A stretch of DNA of 8,350 nt from Clostridia bacterium (GTDB taxonomy: Bacteria > Bacillota > Clostridia > Lachnospirales > CAG-274), in assembly GCA_030536675.1 (NCBI GenBank), contig JAUNPM010000061.1, forward strand, positions 1-8,350, read 5' to 3'. Numbering within the stretch: position 1 is the stretch's first letter; each line of letters begins with the position of its first letter. A program made the position numbers and the translations under genes. Under the pieces are notes generated by a model, which was not told where the DNA came from, ran no database searches, and saw only the letters and a program-made list of their open reading frames with translations. Shown here piece by piece: positions 1 through 5,586 of this stretch.

Positions 1-316
1 ATATAACATTAACAGTTGTGTCAGGCACAAAAAGACGAATGTTAATATAAAGAACTGCACCTATTACACCAATTATCAAAGTCATAGCAGTAGCTTCCAA
101 GAAATTCTGTTTAAAACTTTTAAAAAAATCCTTTGTTACATAGCCTTCTCTGTCTGAGATCTGACGGGTAGTCACATAATACAAAGCCGTTGTGGAAGCC
201 CCAACAGTAATTATGGGTATACTGCACACAAGCCATAGCACAGTAAGTATGATCCAATCACAAAGCATTGTACCATATTTAAAAAACTTTCCGTCTATAC
301 TTAACCATTTGTCCAT
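1..316 (-). CDS. DUF624 family membrane protein, 5' part (runs off the window)
   Basis: The gene starts at the ATG whose first base is 316 and reads leftwards off the window; about 105 codons are visible with no stop. The product begins MDKWLSIDGKFFKYG and continues with a hydrophobic segment holding the CSIPIITVGASTTALYY motif (about residues 31-47), then a polar stretch with DFFKSFKQNF (about 63-72) and a second hydrophobic segment. This pattern, a first helix ending in P-x-x-T-x-G-A-x-x-T-A-L-Y-Y followed by FFxSFKxNF, is typical of DUF624 (YesL-like) integral membrane proteins. In Firmicutes these often sit beside carbohydrate transport genes, but their function is unproven. An AAAGGAG site at 324-330 lies 7 nt before the ATG. 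The gene diverges from the SpoIID-like gene. The family call is from recognition of the motif; what lies beyond the edge cannot be seen. Confidence 0.8.
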   Translation of the reverse strand, partial: MDKWLSIDGKFFKYGTMLCDWIILTVLWLVCSIPIITVGASTTALYYVTTRQISDREGYVTKDFFKSFKQNFLEATAMTLIIGVIGAVLYINIRLFVPDTTVNVI

Positions 317-341
317 ATATAAACTCCTTTCACTTATAATA

Positions 342-370
342 AGTATACTACATTTGATCTGATATATCAA
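342..370 (-). promoter_or_regulatory. Sigma-A promoter for the DUF624 gene
   Basis: On the minus strand TTGATA (365-370) is followed after exactly 17 bp by TATACT (342-347); each hexamer matches the consensus at 5 of 6 positions. Transcription would start near 335, just before the AAAGGAG site. A 6-1-6 palindrome, ACTTATTATAAGT on this strand (332-344), overlaps the -10 and the predicted start and could be a repressor site. Confidence 0.6.
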
Positions 371-402
371 TAAAATTATCGGATTTAATATAAATTTAAC
401 CT

Positions 403-431
403 TTGTTTTAATTTCTTAAAAAATATATAAT
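403..431 (+). promoter_or_regulatory. Candidate promoter for the SpoIID-like gene
   Basis: TTGTTT (403-408), a 17-bp spacer and a perfect TATAAT (426-431) form a sigma-A-like promoter that would give a leader of about 60 nt. The -35 is weak (3 of 6). The product looks sporulation-related, so a sporulation sigma factor is an alternative; AATATACT at 463-470 resembles a sigma-E or sigma-K -10 element, but no well-spaced -35 partner was found. A 6-bp inverted repeat (ATTCAC 441-446, GTGAAT 460-465) lies between. Confidence 0.35.
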
Positions 432-500
432 TTATATTTCATTCACTATATTTCAATTTGTGAATATACTGGATATATAATATAAATTTGGGAGGCAAAA

Positions 501-1706
501 ATGGCTACAGGACGTTTACAGGTACAACTCTACGATCAGAGTCAGGCAGTTCCCGTTGTAAGCGGCAGAGTTGTTGTAAGCTCAGACGGCGAAGTTCTTT
601 ACGATGTTTATACGGACAATTCCGGTCAAACGATCGAAATGGAACTTGAAGCTCCGCCAATAGAATATTCAATTGATGAAAATGAACCTCAACCCTATTC
701 CACATACACAATACAAATTACGGCACAAGGATATAAGGACATCATTATTAACGGTGCTCAGGTTTTTGCCGACAGAACCGCTCTTCAAAAAGTGCTTATG
801 ACTCCCGGCACAGGTCAGGAGGTTATTAATGTGCCTCCACCCGTACTTTGGGGAGATTATCCCGAAAAGGAACCAGAGGAAGAAGAAAAGCCTATACCCG
901 ACGAAACAGGATTTGTAGTCCTTGATAACGTAGTTATCCCTGAATATATAGTTGTTAAAGACGGAGTTCCGTCAGGAGACGGCGCAATTTACTATATTCC
1001 CTATAAAGACTATATTAAAAACGTAGCGTCTTCGGAAATTTATTCAACGTGGTCAGATGCCGCAATACGTGCAAATGTACTTGCAATACAATCCTTTGTT
1101 TTAAACAGAGTATTCACTGAATGGTACAGAAACAGAGGCTATAATTTCACGATCACCAATTCAACCAGATATGACCAATCTTTCAGTCAAGGCAGAACCA
1201 TATATGAAAATATTAGTGCAATAGTAGATGAGATGTTCACAAACTTTTTAAGACGTGAAGGTCAACGGCAGCCTCTTTTTGCACAATACTGTGACGGAAG
1301 AAAAGTTTCCTGTCCCGGTTGGATGACTCAATGGGGCAGTGAGGAGCTTGCACAGCAAGGGTACTCCGCAATACAAATACTGAGATATTTTTACGGAGAT
1401 GATATATTTATTGACACAGCCGAAAGAGTTCAGGGTGTGCCTTTAAGTTTTCCGGGAGAACCCCTTTCCATTGGTTCAACAGGAAATTCCGTAAGAGTAA
1501 TACAAAGTCAGCTTAATACAATATCAGACACCTATTCCGCCATACCCACTTTAAGAGTTGACGGTATTTACGGTGAGTCCACAGCAGAAGCAGTACAGGA
1601 ATTTCAAAAAATATTTAATCTTCCTCAAACAGGTGTTGTAGATCTTGCCACTTGGTATCAAATTTCACAGATATACGTAGCTATAGAAAGGCTTGCCGAA
1701 TTATAA
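501..1706 (+). CDS. SpoIID-like domain protein with C-terminal peptidoglycan-binding domain
   Basis: This 401-residue protein has three parts. Residues 1-101 look like a beta-sandwich of the carboxypeptidase-regulatory/CnaB kind (GRLQVQLYD, QGYKDIIINGAQV). After an acidic Pro/Glu linker (about 118-135), residues about 145-303 resemble the SpoIID/LytB domain: IPYKDYIKNVASSEI with Glu179 where SpoIID has its catalytic Glu, then STWSDAAIRANVLAIQSFV matching the SpoIID run S-W-x-x-E-A-x-x-A-x-A-V-A-A-R-T-Y. The TTHCQ zinc motif of SpoIID is replaced by STRYDQ. Residues about 323-386 form a PG_binding_1 domain (GSTGNSVRVIQSQL, DGIYGESTAEAVQEFQ, GVVDLATW). SpoIID itself cuts denuded glycan strands during engulfment, so a spore-wall or coat role is likely but inferred. 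No signal peptide or transmembrane helix is visible. The start is fixed by GGGAGG at 490-495. It is the only plus-strand gene here. Confidence 0.8.
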   Translation: MATGRLQVQLYDQSQAVPVVSGRVVVSSDGEVLYDVYTDNSGQTIEMELEAPPIEYSIDENEPQPYSTYTIQITAQGYKDIIINGAQVFADRTALQKVLMTPGTGQEVINVPPPVLWGDYPEKEPEEEEKPIPDETGFVVLDNVVIPEYIVVKDGVPSGDGAIYYIPYKDYIKNVASSEIYSTWSDAAIRANVLAIQSFVLNRVFTEWYRNRGYNFTITNSTRYDQSFSQGRTIYENISAIVDEMFTNFLRREGQRQPLFAQYCDGRKVSCPGWMTQWGSEELAQQGYSAIQILRYFYGDDIFIDTAERVQGVPLSFPGEPLSIGSTGNSVRVIQSQLNTISDTYSAIPTLRVDGIYGESTAEAVQEFQKIFNLPQTGVVDLATWYQISQIYVAIERLAEL

Positions 1707-1732
1707 AATATAAATAACCGTATAATTCATTA

Positions 1733-1762
1733 TTAAGGGCTGCCCTAACAGGCAGCCCTTAA
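1733..1762. terminator. Shared hairpin between convergent genes
   Basis: TTAAGGGCTGCC (1733-1744) and GGCAGCCCTTAA (1751-1762) form a perfect 12-bp stem with a 6-nt loop. It lies between the stop of the SpoIID-like gene (1706) and the end of rnc (1774), so it probably ends transcription from both sides. Neither flank has a long T run, only AT-rich sequence, so efficiency may be moderate. Confidence 0.75.
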
Positions 1763-1773
1763 ACATTTCAACA

Positions 1774-2454
1774 TTAATTCAAACTACAATTTCCCTTTAA
1801 AGCATTGATCGCTTCCATAGCAGCTTTTTGTTCCGCTTCCTTTTTGCTGTGTCCCTGCCCTCTGCCAAGTATTTTCCCCCTATGGCATACTTCAATTGAA
1901 AAAGATTTATAATGAGCGGGACCACTTTCTCCTATAATTCTGTATTCAATAGGCTCCTGACTATCTCTCTGTAATATTTCCTGTAAAGTTGTTTTGGCAT
2001 CAAGAATATGCACAGTACTTGATATTTCCTCAATTTCCGATTTCAGCAAATCAAGTATAAACTTTTTAACAGGCTCAATACCCCCGTCAAGATATATTGC
2101 ACCTATAACCGATTCAACAGCGTCTGCAATAATTGAATTTCTTTCTCTTCCCCCTGTATGCTCTTCCCCTTTTCCCAATTTAAGCTCTTTGTTGATCCCA
2201 AGCTCTCTGCCTTTTTTACTGAGCATTGTTTCACAAACAACGCTTGCTCTTAATTTTGTCAATTTCCCCTCAGGCCACATACTGAATTTTTTGTAAATAT
2301 ATTCCCCAACCACAAAACCAAGTATTGCGTCACCTAAAAATTCAAGCCTTTCATTACATTCAATTCCTTCATTTTTGTGTTCATTTGCATATGAACTGTG
2401 AGAAAGAGCTGTGGAAATCAATTTTTCATTTTTAAAATTATAACCAATATTCAT
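1774..2454 (-). CDS. rnc: Ribonuclease III
   Basis: RNase III is a Mg2+-dependent endonuclease that cuts double-stranded RNA, acting on rRNA precursors, mRNA leaders and sense-antisense pairs in the cytoplasm. The 226-residue product has the usual length and both domains. The nuclease domain (about 1-140) carries the signature NERLEFLGD (34-42) with catalytic Glu38 and Asp42, and DAVES (111-115) with Asp111 and Glu114. The double-stranded RNA-binding domain spans about 151-220 and ends in GHSKKEAEQKAAMEAI. I chose the ATG at 2454 because GGAGGT (2458-2463) lies 3 nt before it and the protein then begins at the family's normal point (IGYNFKNEKL). The in-frame ATG at 2484 would add 10 residues, has no ribosome binding site and sits in a small hairpin. 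The gene follows acpP after 197 bp that hold a terminator and a long leader hairpin, so it may be transcribed separately. Confidence 0.96.
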   Translation of the reverse strand: MNIGYNFKNEKLISTALSHSSYANEHKNEGIECNERLEFLGDAILGFVVGEYIYKKFSMWPEGKLTKLRASVVCETMLSKKGRELGINKELKLGKGEEHTGGRERNSIIADAVESVIGAIYLDGGIEPVKKFILDLLKSEIEEISSTVHILDAKTTLQEILQRDSQEPIEYRIIGESGPAHYKSFSIEVCHRGKILGRGQGHSKKEAEQKAAMEAINALKGNCSLN

Positions 2455-2457
2455 AGT

Positions 2458-2463
2458 ACCTCC
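2458..2463 (-). promoter_or_regulatory. Ribosome binding site that fixes the rnc start
   Basis: GGAGGT lies 3 nt before the ATG at 2454. The spacing is short but the match is strong, and the upstream in-frame ATG (2484) has no such site. Confidence 0.75.
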
Positions 2464-2498
2464 ATAATACAATATGCCATACACACGGCATCCATATG

Positions 2499-2549
2499 AA
2501 TAAATACCTTAGCTTAACACTCCACACCTGTTAAGCTAATATATTTATT
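2499..2549 (-). promoter_or_regulatory. Long two-part stem-loop in the rnc leader
   Basis: TTAGCTTAACA (2509-2519) and TGTTAAGCTAA (2529-2539) form a perfect 11-bp stem with a 9-nt loop. Beyond a 2x2 internal loop the pairing resumes with AATAAATA (2499-2506) and TATTTATT (2542-2549), another 8 bp. A smaller hairpin follows towards the gene (ATGCC 2474-2478 with GGCAT 2487-2491). No U run follows on the minus strand, so it does not look like a normal terminator. About 19 paired bases, close to two helical turns, would suit RNase III binding, so self-cleavage and autoregulation of rnc are possible. A palindromic protein-binding site is the main alternative. Confidence 0.6.
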
Positions 2550-2595
2550 TAATGCTAAACAAAATTTTTAACTATTTAACCTGCATCGTTACTTT

Positions 2596-2632
2596 TCAAA
2601 AGAATTATGCCGCAGCTATACTGCGGCATAGT
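2596..2632 (-). terminator. Intrinsic terminator after acpP
   Basis: TATGCCGCAG (2606-2615) and CTGCGGCATA (2621-2630) form a perfect 10-bp GC-rich stem with a 5-nt loop. On the minus strand it is followed by AATTCTTTTG, a short U-rich tail. It begins 20 bp past the acpP stop and would separate acpP from rnc, at least in part. Confidence 0.7.
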
Positions 2633-2651
2633 AAAATTATAGACTTTTTAA

Positions 2652-2876
2652 TTATTCCTGAGCTGCCTTAATACATTCAATAACGTCAGCTACAGTCTTA
2701 ATATTAGCAGACTCGTCATTATCAAACTCAATTTCAAATTCTTCTTCCAAAGTATTAATAACCTGGAATAAATCTAAAGAATCTGCGTCCAATTCTTCAA
2801 AAGTAGTATCAACTGTAATATCAGCTTCATCTCTGCCTAATTCTTCGGCAATAATTGAAATAACTTTTTCTTCCAT
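2652..2876 (-). CDS. acpP: Acyl carrier protein
   Basis: AcpP carries growing fatty-acyl chains as thioesters on a 4'-phosphopantetheine arm during type II fatty acid synthesis and supplies acyl groups to PlsX. The 74-residue acidic protein has the usual size. The attachment motif DADSLDL (30-36) places the arm on Ser33, and helix II continues as FQVINTLEEEFEIEF (37-51), followed by TVADVIECI (61-69). The start at 2876 (MEEKVISII) is chosen because AAGGAGGAT (2885-2892) lies upstream at normal spacing; an in-frame ATG 10 codons earlier has no such site and would give a basic extension not seen in the family. It follows plsX after 174 bp with its own promoter candidate and is followed by a terminator, so it can be made at higher levels than its neighbours. 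Confidence 0.96.
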   Translation of the reverse strand: MEEKVISIIAEELGRDEADITVDTTFEELDADSLDLFQVINTLEEEFEIEFDNDESANIKTVADVIECIKAAQE

Positions 2877-2884
2877 TATTAAAA

Positions 2885-2892
2885 TCCTCCTT
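2885..2892 (-). promoter_or_regulatory. Ribosome binding site that fixes the acpP start
   Basis: AAGGAGGAT lies about 8 nt before the ATG at 2876 and rules out the upstream in-frame ATG at 2906, which it follows. Confidence 0.85.
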
Positions 2893-2928
2893 ATGAAATT
2901 TGTCAAACAATTCTGTAATTGCTTGTTT

Positions 2929-2962
2929 ATTATAATATACTAGATATTCCGAAATTTTACAA
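2929..2962 (-). promoter_or_regulatory. Candidate promoter for acpP
   Basis: On the minus strand TTGTAA (2957-2962) is followed after 17 bp by TATATT (2934-2939). This overlaps a perfect TATAAT (2929-2934), which is 22 bp from the same -35. The leader would be about 45-55 nt. The -35 is weak, and the stretch upstream (2970-3000) is almost pure A/T, which could act as an UP-like element. Confidence 0.4.
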
Positions 2963-3050
2963 GTACATTTTTTAAATTTTATAAAAAATTTTATATTTCC
3001 GTGTGACAATATACCCGTCATTAATACATAAACACATAAAATAAGCTTAT

Positions 3051-4046
3051 TTACAGCCTTTCGGCTATTTTGTTTACAATATCTCCGTCTATAAATTTCT
3101 CACACTGTTTTATAGCTCCCGCAACGGCTCCCGCATCGGAACTGCCGTGAGCCTTTACAACAAGCCCCTTTAAGCCTAAAAAAGGAGCTCCTCCTATATC
3201 GTCATATTCAAAAAATTCCCTCTGGATCTTCTTAAATGCAGGAAAAGCAAAAAGCGCCCCTATTTTACTTCTCAAATTTGACATAAGAGCTTTTTTGAGT
3301 ATTCTCAAAACAGTTTTACTTAAGCCCTCCATAACCTTTAATATAACATTTCCCACAAAGGCATCGCATACAACTATATCCACATCGCCAAGTGTAATAT
3401 CTCTTGCTTCAACATTTCCCACAAAATTAATTCCATTGGCTTTTTCAAGAAGGCTGTAGGCTTCCTTTACCATTGCATTTCCCTTTTCCCTTTCGGTGCC
3501 TATGTTTATAAGTCCTACGGTTGGATTATCCTTTCCTAACACGTTTTCAAAATAAACAGAACCCATTTGAGCATACTGCACAAGATATTCTGCCTTTGCA
3601 TCCACATTTGCACCTGAATCAAGCATAAGAACTCTGTTTTTTTCACTTGGAAGCATAGTGCCTAAGGCAGGTCTTTTAACTCCCTTTATTCTTCCAACAA
3701 TAATTGTGGCGCCTGTAAGCAAAGCTCCCGTATTCCCTGCCGATACAAAAGCCACAGCTTGTCCGTCCTTTACCATATTAAGTCCTATAACCATTGATGA
3801 ATTTTTTTTATTCTTAATAGCCTCTGTAGGCATTTCACAGTTTTCTATAACATCATCTGCATTAACAACAAATATTTTATCAGCGTCATAACTGTATTTT
3901 TTAAGCTCTTCATTTATTACGTTCTCTCTGCCTACCAAGGCAAGTCCGTACTTTACAGTTTTGCTTGCCAACACAGCACCCTTTACTGTTTCAATAGGTG
4001 CATTGTCGCCTCCCATAGCGTCAATGGCAATAATTTTATCTGACAT
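3051..4046 (-). CDS. plsX: Phosphate acyltransferase PlsX
   Basis: PlsX converts acyl-ACP and phosphate to acyl-phosphate, the donor used by PlsY to make lysophosphatidic acid, the first membrane phospholipid precursor in most Gram-positive bacteria. It is a peripheral membrane enzyme. The 331-residue length is normal. Visible family motifs are IAIDAMGGDNAP (6-17), FVSAGNTGALLTGA (100-113), MLDSGANVD (141-149), LINIGTEREKGN (179-190), CDAFVGNVILK (227-237) and DDIGGAPFLGLKG (282-294). The start at 4046 (MSDKIIAIDAMGG) fits the family's N-terminus and has AGGGGAT (4055-4061) upstream. A strong promoter and an inverted repeat lie in the 142 bp before it. acpP and rnc follow on the same strand. 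No clear terminator follows the stop, so readthrough into acpP is likely. Confidence 0.97.
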   Translation of the reverse strand: MSDKIIAIDAMGGDNAPIETVKGAVLASKTVKYGLALVGRENVINEELKKYSYDADKIFVVNADDVIENCEMPTEAIKNKKNSSMVIGLNMVKDGQAVAFVSAGNTGALLTGATIIVGRIKGVKRPALGTMLPSEKNRVLMLDSGANVDAKAEYLVQYAQMGSVYFENVLGKDNPTVGLINIGTEREKGNAMVKEAYSLLEKANGINFVGNVEARDITLGDVDIVVCDAFVGNVILKVMEGLSKTVLRILKKALMSNLRSKIGALFAFPAFKKIQREFFEYDDIGGAPFLGLKGLVVKAHGSSDAGAVAGAIKQCEKFIDGDIVNKIAERL

Positions 4047-4078
4047 TATGAATATCCCCTGTCCAAATTTATTTCTTC

Positions 4079-4115
4079 ATCAACATATTATAACAAAAGT
4101 ATGTTGATAAATCAA
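4079..4115 (-). promoter_or_regulatory. plsX promoter with overlapping inverted repeat
   Basis: On the minus strand TTGATT (4110-4115), 17 bp and a perfect TATAAT (4087-4092) make a good sigma-A promoter. A perfect 9-bp inverted repeat lies on it: ATCAACATA (4079-4087) and TATGTTGAT (4100-4108), 12 bp apart, one arm in the spacer and the other just past the -10. This is a usual repressor position. The sequence does not match the FapR operator known upstream of plsX in Bacilli. The TTGAT/ATCAA half-sites recall FabT-type boxes but the spacing differs, so the regulator is unknown. Confidence 0.6.
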
Positions 4116-4188
4116 TATTTAATTTTCACATAAATACAGTTGATATTAAATTTTTATACTTTTAGTTGTATTTTTTGTTTATATGTAT

Positions 4189-4659
4189 TTAATTATTACT
4201 TTTAAACACTTTTTTAAAAATAAATCTTACAAGGGGACCTGCCGCAAAAAACTGCCAAAAAAATGCCATAGGGAAATTTAACACCGTTGTCTTTATCCAT
4301 ATTGAAATGACCTCTCTTTGTAATATGCCCCCTTTAAACAGCACCACCGCAATAAAGCTCATACACGGGCACATTAACCACACGGAAGCCGCAGACACTG
4401 CTGACATTATAAAAAACGGCTGTGTTTTTGCAGGATCTGTCAATTTAAAAGCAATGCTTTTAGCCAAACCTCCCACAAAAATAAGCTCTAATGCAACAGC
4501 CGCCACCACCATTACAGGCAGCTCACTAAAAGCTGCTCCAAACACATAATTTGTAAAATCCCCTACGTTCAGAGCAATATTATAGCAAACCAATCCGTAA
4601 ACCATAACTCCCGCCATTAAAATTGTAAAAATAACCTCTTGAAACTTTGTTTTAGGCAT
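4189..4659 (-). CDS. DUF2798-like four-helix membrane protein
   Basis: This 156-residue hydrophobic protein has about four transmembrane segments, near residues 7-29, 46-68, 82-106 and 120-146, with a basic C-terminus (FIFKKVFKSNN). The opening PKTKFQEVIFTILMAGVMVYGL and the way the second pair of helices echoes the first suggest two tandem DUF2798 units; this is from recognition and should be treated as probable. The function is unknown. A CPC motif (97-99) in the third helix could bind metal or form a disulphide. The ATG at 4659 is chosen because AGGAGG (4666-4671) lies 6 nt upstream, whereas an in-frame ATG 11 codons earlier has no such site and would place a basic stretch before it. The leader contains a terminator hairpin downstream of a strong promoter, so expression may be controlled by readthrough. 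Confidence 0.75.
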   Translation of the reverse strand: MPKTKFQEVIFTILMAGVMVYGLVCYNIALNVGDFTNYVFGAAFSELPVMVVAAVALELIFVGGLAKSIAFKLTDPAKTQPFFIMSAVSAASVWLMCPCMSFIAVVLFKGGILQREVISIWIKTTVLNFPMAFFWQFFAAGPLVRFIFKKVFKSNN

Positions 4660-4700
4660 AATTAACCTCCTGAATATATTTTTTAACGGCAATTTAATAC

Positions 4701-4747
4701 AAAAAAATAAGCGAATACGTAAACTTTCGTTTTACCGCATTCGCTTA
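4701..4747 (-). terminator. Strong intrinsic terminator
   Basis: TAAGCGAAT (4708-4716) pairs perfectly with ATTCGCTTA (4739-4747), and the inner part GTAAA (4719-4723) pairs with TTTAC (4731-4735). On the minus strand a run of seven T (4701-4707) follows directly. It ends transcription coming from the GNAT gene and also any starting at 4766. Confidence 0.85.
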
Positions 4748-4766
4748 GTACAAACTACCATTAATT
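4701..4766 (-). ncRNA. Possible short RNA or attenuated leader before the DUF2798 gene
   Basis: A transcript from the promoter at 4773-4801 would start near 4766 and meet the terminator ending at about 4701, giving an RNA of roughly 65 nt. The 5' part can form a small TAGT-TTGT-ACTA hairpin, and its GTTTGTAC could pair with GTAAAAC inside the terminator stem, which would be a simple competing structure. No known riboswitch or T-box motif is recognised. Confidence 0.25.
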
Positions 4767-4772
4767 AATAAT

Positions 4773-4801
4773 ATTATACTATATTTGTCAAAAAAAGTCA
4801 A
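4773..4801 (-). promoter_or_regulatory. Near-consensus sigma-A promoter upstream of the terminator
   Basis: On the minus strand TTGACT (4796-4801) is followed after 17 bp by a perfect TATAAT (4773-4778). It lies between the GNAT stop codon (4819) and the terminator hairpin, so it is the likely promoter of the DUF2798 gene or of a short RNA. Confidence 0.65.
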
Positions 4802-4818
4802 ATGTTTTTGCAATTTTT

Positions 4819-5586
4819 TCAGTTAAACATCAGATTCATATACATATTTCCGCTTTCAAATTCCTTATGCCTTTTTATCATACCAAAGGGTACATTTCCT
4901 CCTTTTTCACAGGCTTCAACACGATCTGTGCCAAGGTGATCACAGACATAATTTATAACTATATCCCTGTCCCTTTCATTAATATACATTAATTCTTCTA
5001 TCTTGTCAGAAACAACGGCATAAGCACTGTTATAAATGTATATTTTACCCCCTAAAGCCTTATACATATCGATTTGTACCTTCCAGTACTCACAGCTTCT
5101 TTCCACACTTCCGCTGTATATATCCATAAGTCTTTCTATATGTGAGTATTCCGCTTCAATTGCATCGCCTTTTAACAAATTTTTATTATATACACATTGT
5201 TTCATATAAAAAGCCGTATCATACCCAATATTTTCATAAAATTTAAACAGAGGTTTGTTTGCGGGAATAAGTATTGACGCCGCTCTTCCCAATTTAACAT
5301 CTATTTCAAAGGAGCTTTTAAGCAATTCACTCATCAATCCCATTTTTCTGTATTTTGGCATTGTGGCAGCTCCGTATATATAAGTAACCTCTCCTATATC
5401 CTTAATATTATAGGGCAGCATTTGCGCCATAGATGCAATTTCATTATTTTTAATATACACAAGAGTATTTTTATGATCAAATATATTTTTAAAAAAATAT
5501 TCATTAAAATCAGGTTCCTCGGGAAATGCAATTTCCCAAAGGCTTCTTATGGAATAAATATCCTCTTTATCCGCAAATTTTATCAT
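4819..5586 (-). CDS. GNAT family N-acetyltransferase
   Basis: This is a 255-residue cytoplasmic acyltransferase. The N-terminal half has the GNAT fold: the acetyl-CoA loop region is TYIYGAATMPKYRKMGLMSELL (from about 68), with the R-x-x-G-x-M pyrophosphate-binding pattern at 80-85, and the later motif LFKFYENIGY (113-122) matches the conserved FYxxxGF element. The C-terminal half (about 130-255) has no motif I can name; an Eis-like second domain is possible. The substrate cannot be told from the sequence. The ATG at 5586 overlaps the stop of the DUF2156 gene by 4 bp (ATGA), with no strong ribosome binding site, so translation is probably coupled. A promoter and a strong terminator follow the stop. 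Confidence 0.85.
   Translation of the reverse strand: MIKFADKEDIYSIRSLWEIAFPEEPDFNEYFFKNIFDHKNTLVYIKNNEIASMAQMLPYNIKDIGEVTYIYGAATMPKYRKMGLMSELLKSSFEIDVKLGRAASILIPANKPLFKFYENIGYDTAFYMKQCVYNKNLLKGDAIEAEYSHIERLMDIYSGSVERSCEYWKVQIDMYKALGGKIYIYNSAYAVVSDKIEELMYINERDRDIVINYVCDHLGTDRVEACEKGGNVPFGMIKRHKEFESGNMYMNLMFN

Noticed and set aside
1994..2296. Plus-strand open frame opposite rnc, and similar frames opposite plsX, DUF2798, pepF and within acpP.
   Set aside because: They are antisense or out-of-frame shadows of well-supported genes, with no ribosome binding sites and no recognisable protein features.
2455..2484. N-terminal extension of RNase III by 10 residues.
   Set aside because: It has no ribosome binding site, lies within a small hairpin, and gives residues outside the family's normal start.
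2901..2906. Perfect -35-like TTGACA on the minus strand before acpP.
   Set aside because: It lies only 24 nt before the start codon and overlaps the region of the ribosome binding site; no -10 fits downstream.
2974..2995. Direct repeat of AAATTTTATA upstream of acpP.
   Set aside because: Low-complexity A/T sequence; chance repeats of this kind are expected and no function can be supported.
3039..3052. Perfect palindrome AAATAAGCTTATTT at the plsX stop codon, considered as a terminator.
   Set aside because: There is no loop without breaking most of the stem, it is very AT-rich, and no T run follows on the minus strand.
4673..4702. TTGTAT, 18 bp, TATATT on the minus strand as a promoter for the DUF2798 gene.
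   Set aside because: The predicted start would fall inside the AGGAGG site, removing it from the mRNA; the promoter at 4773-4801 is better.
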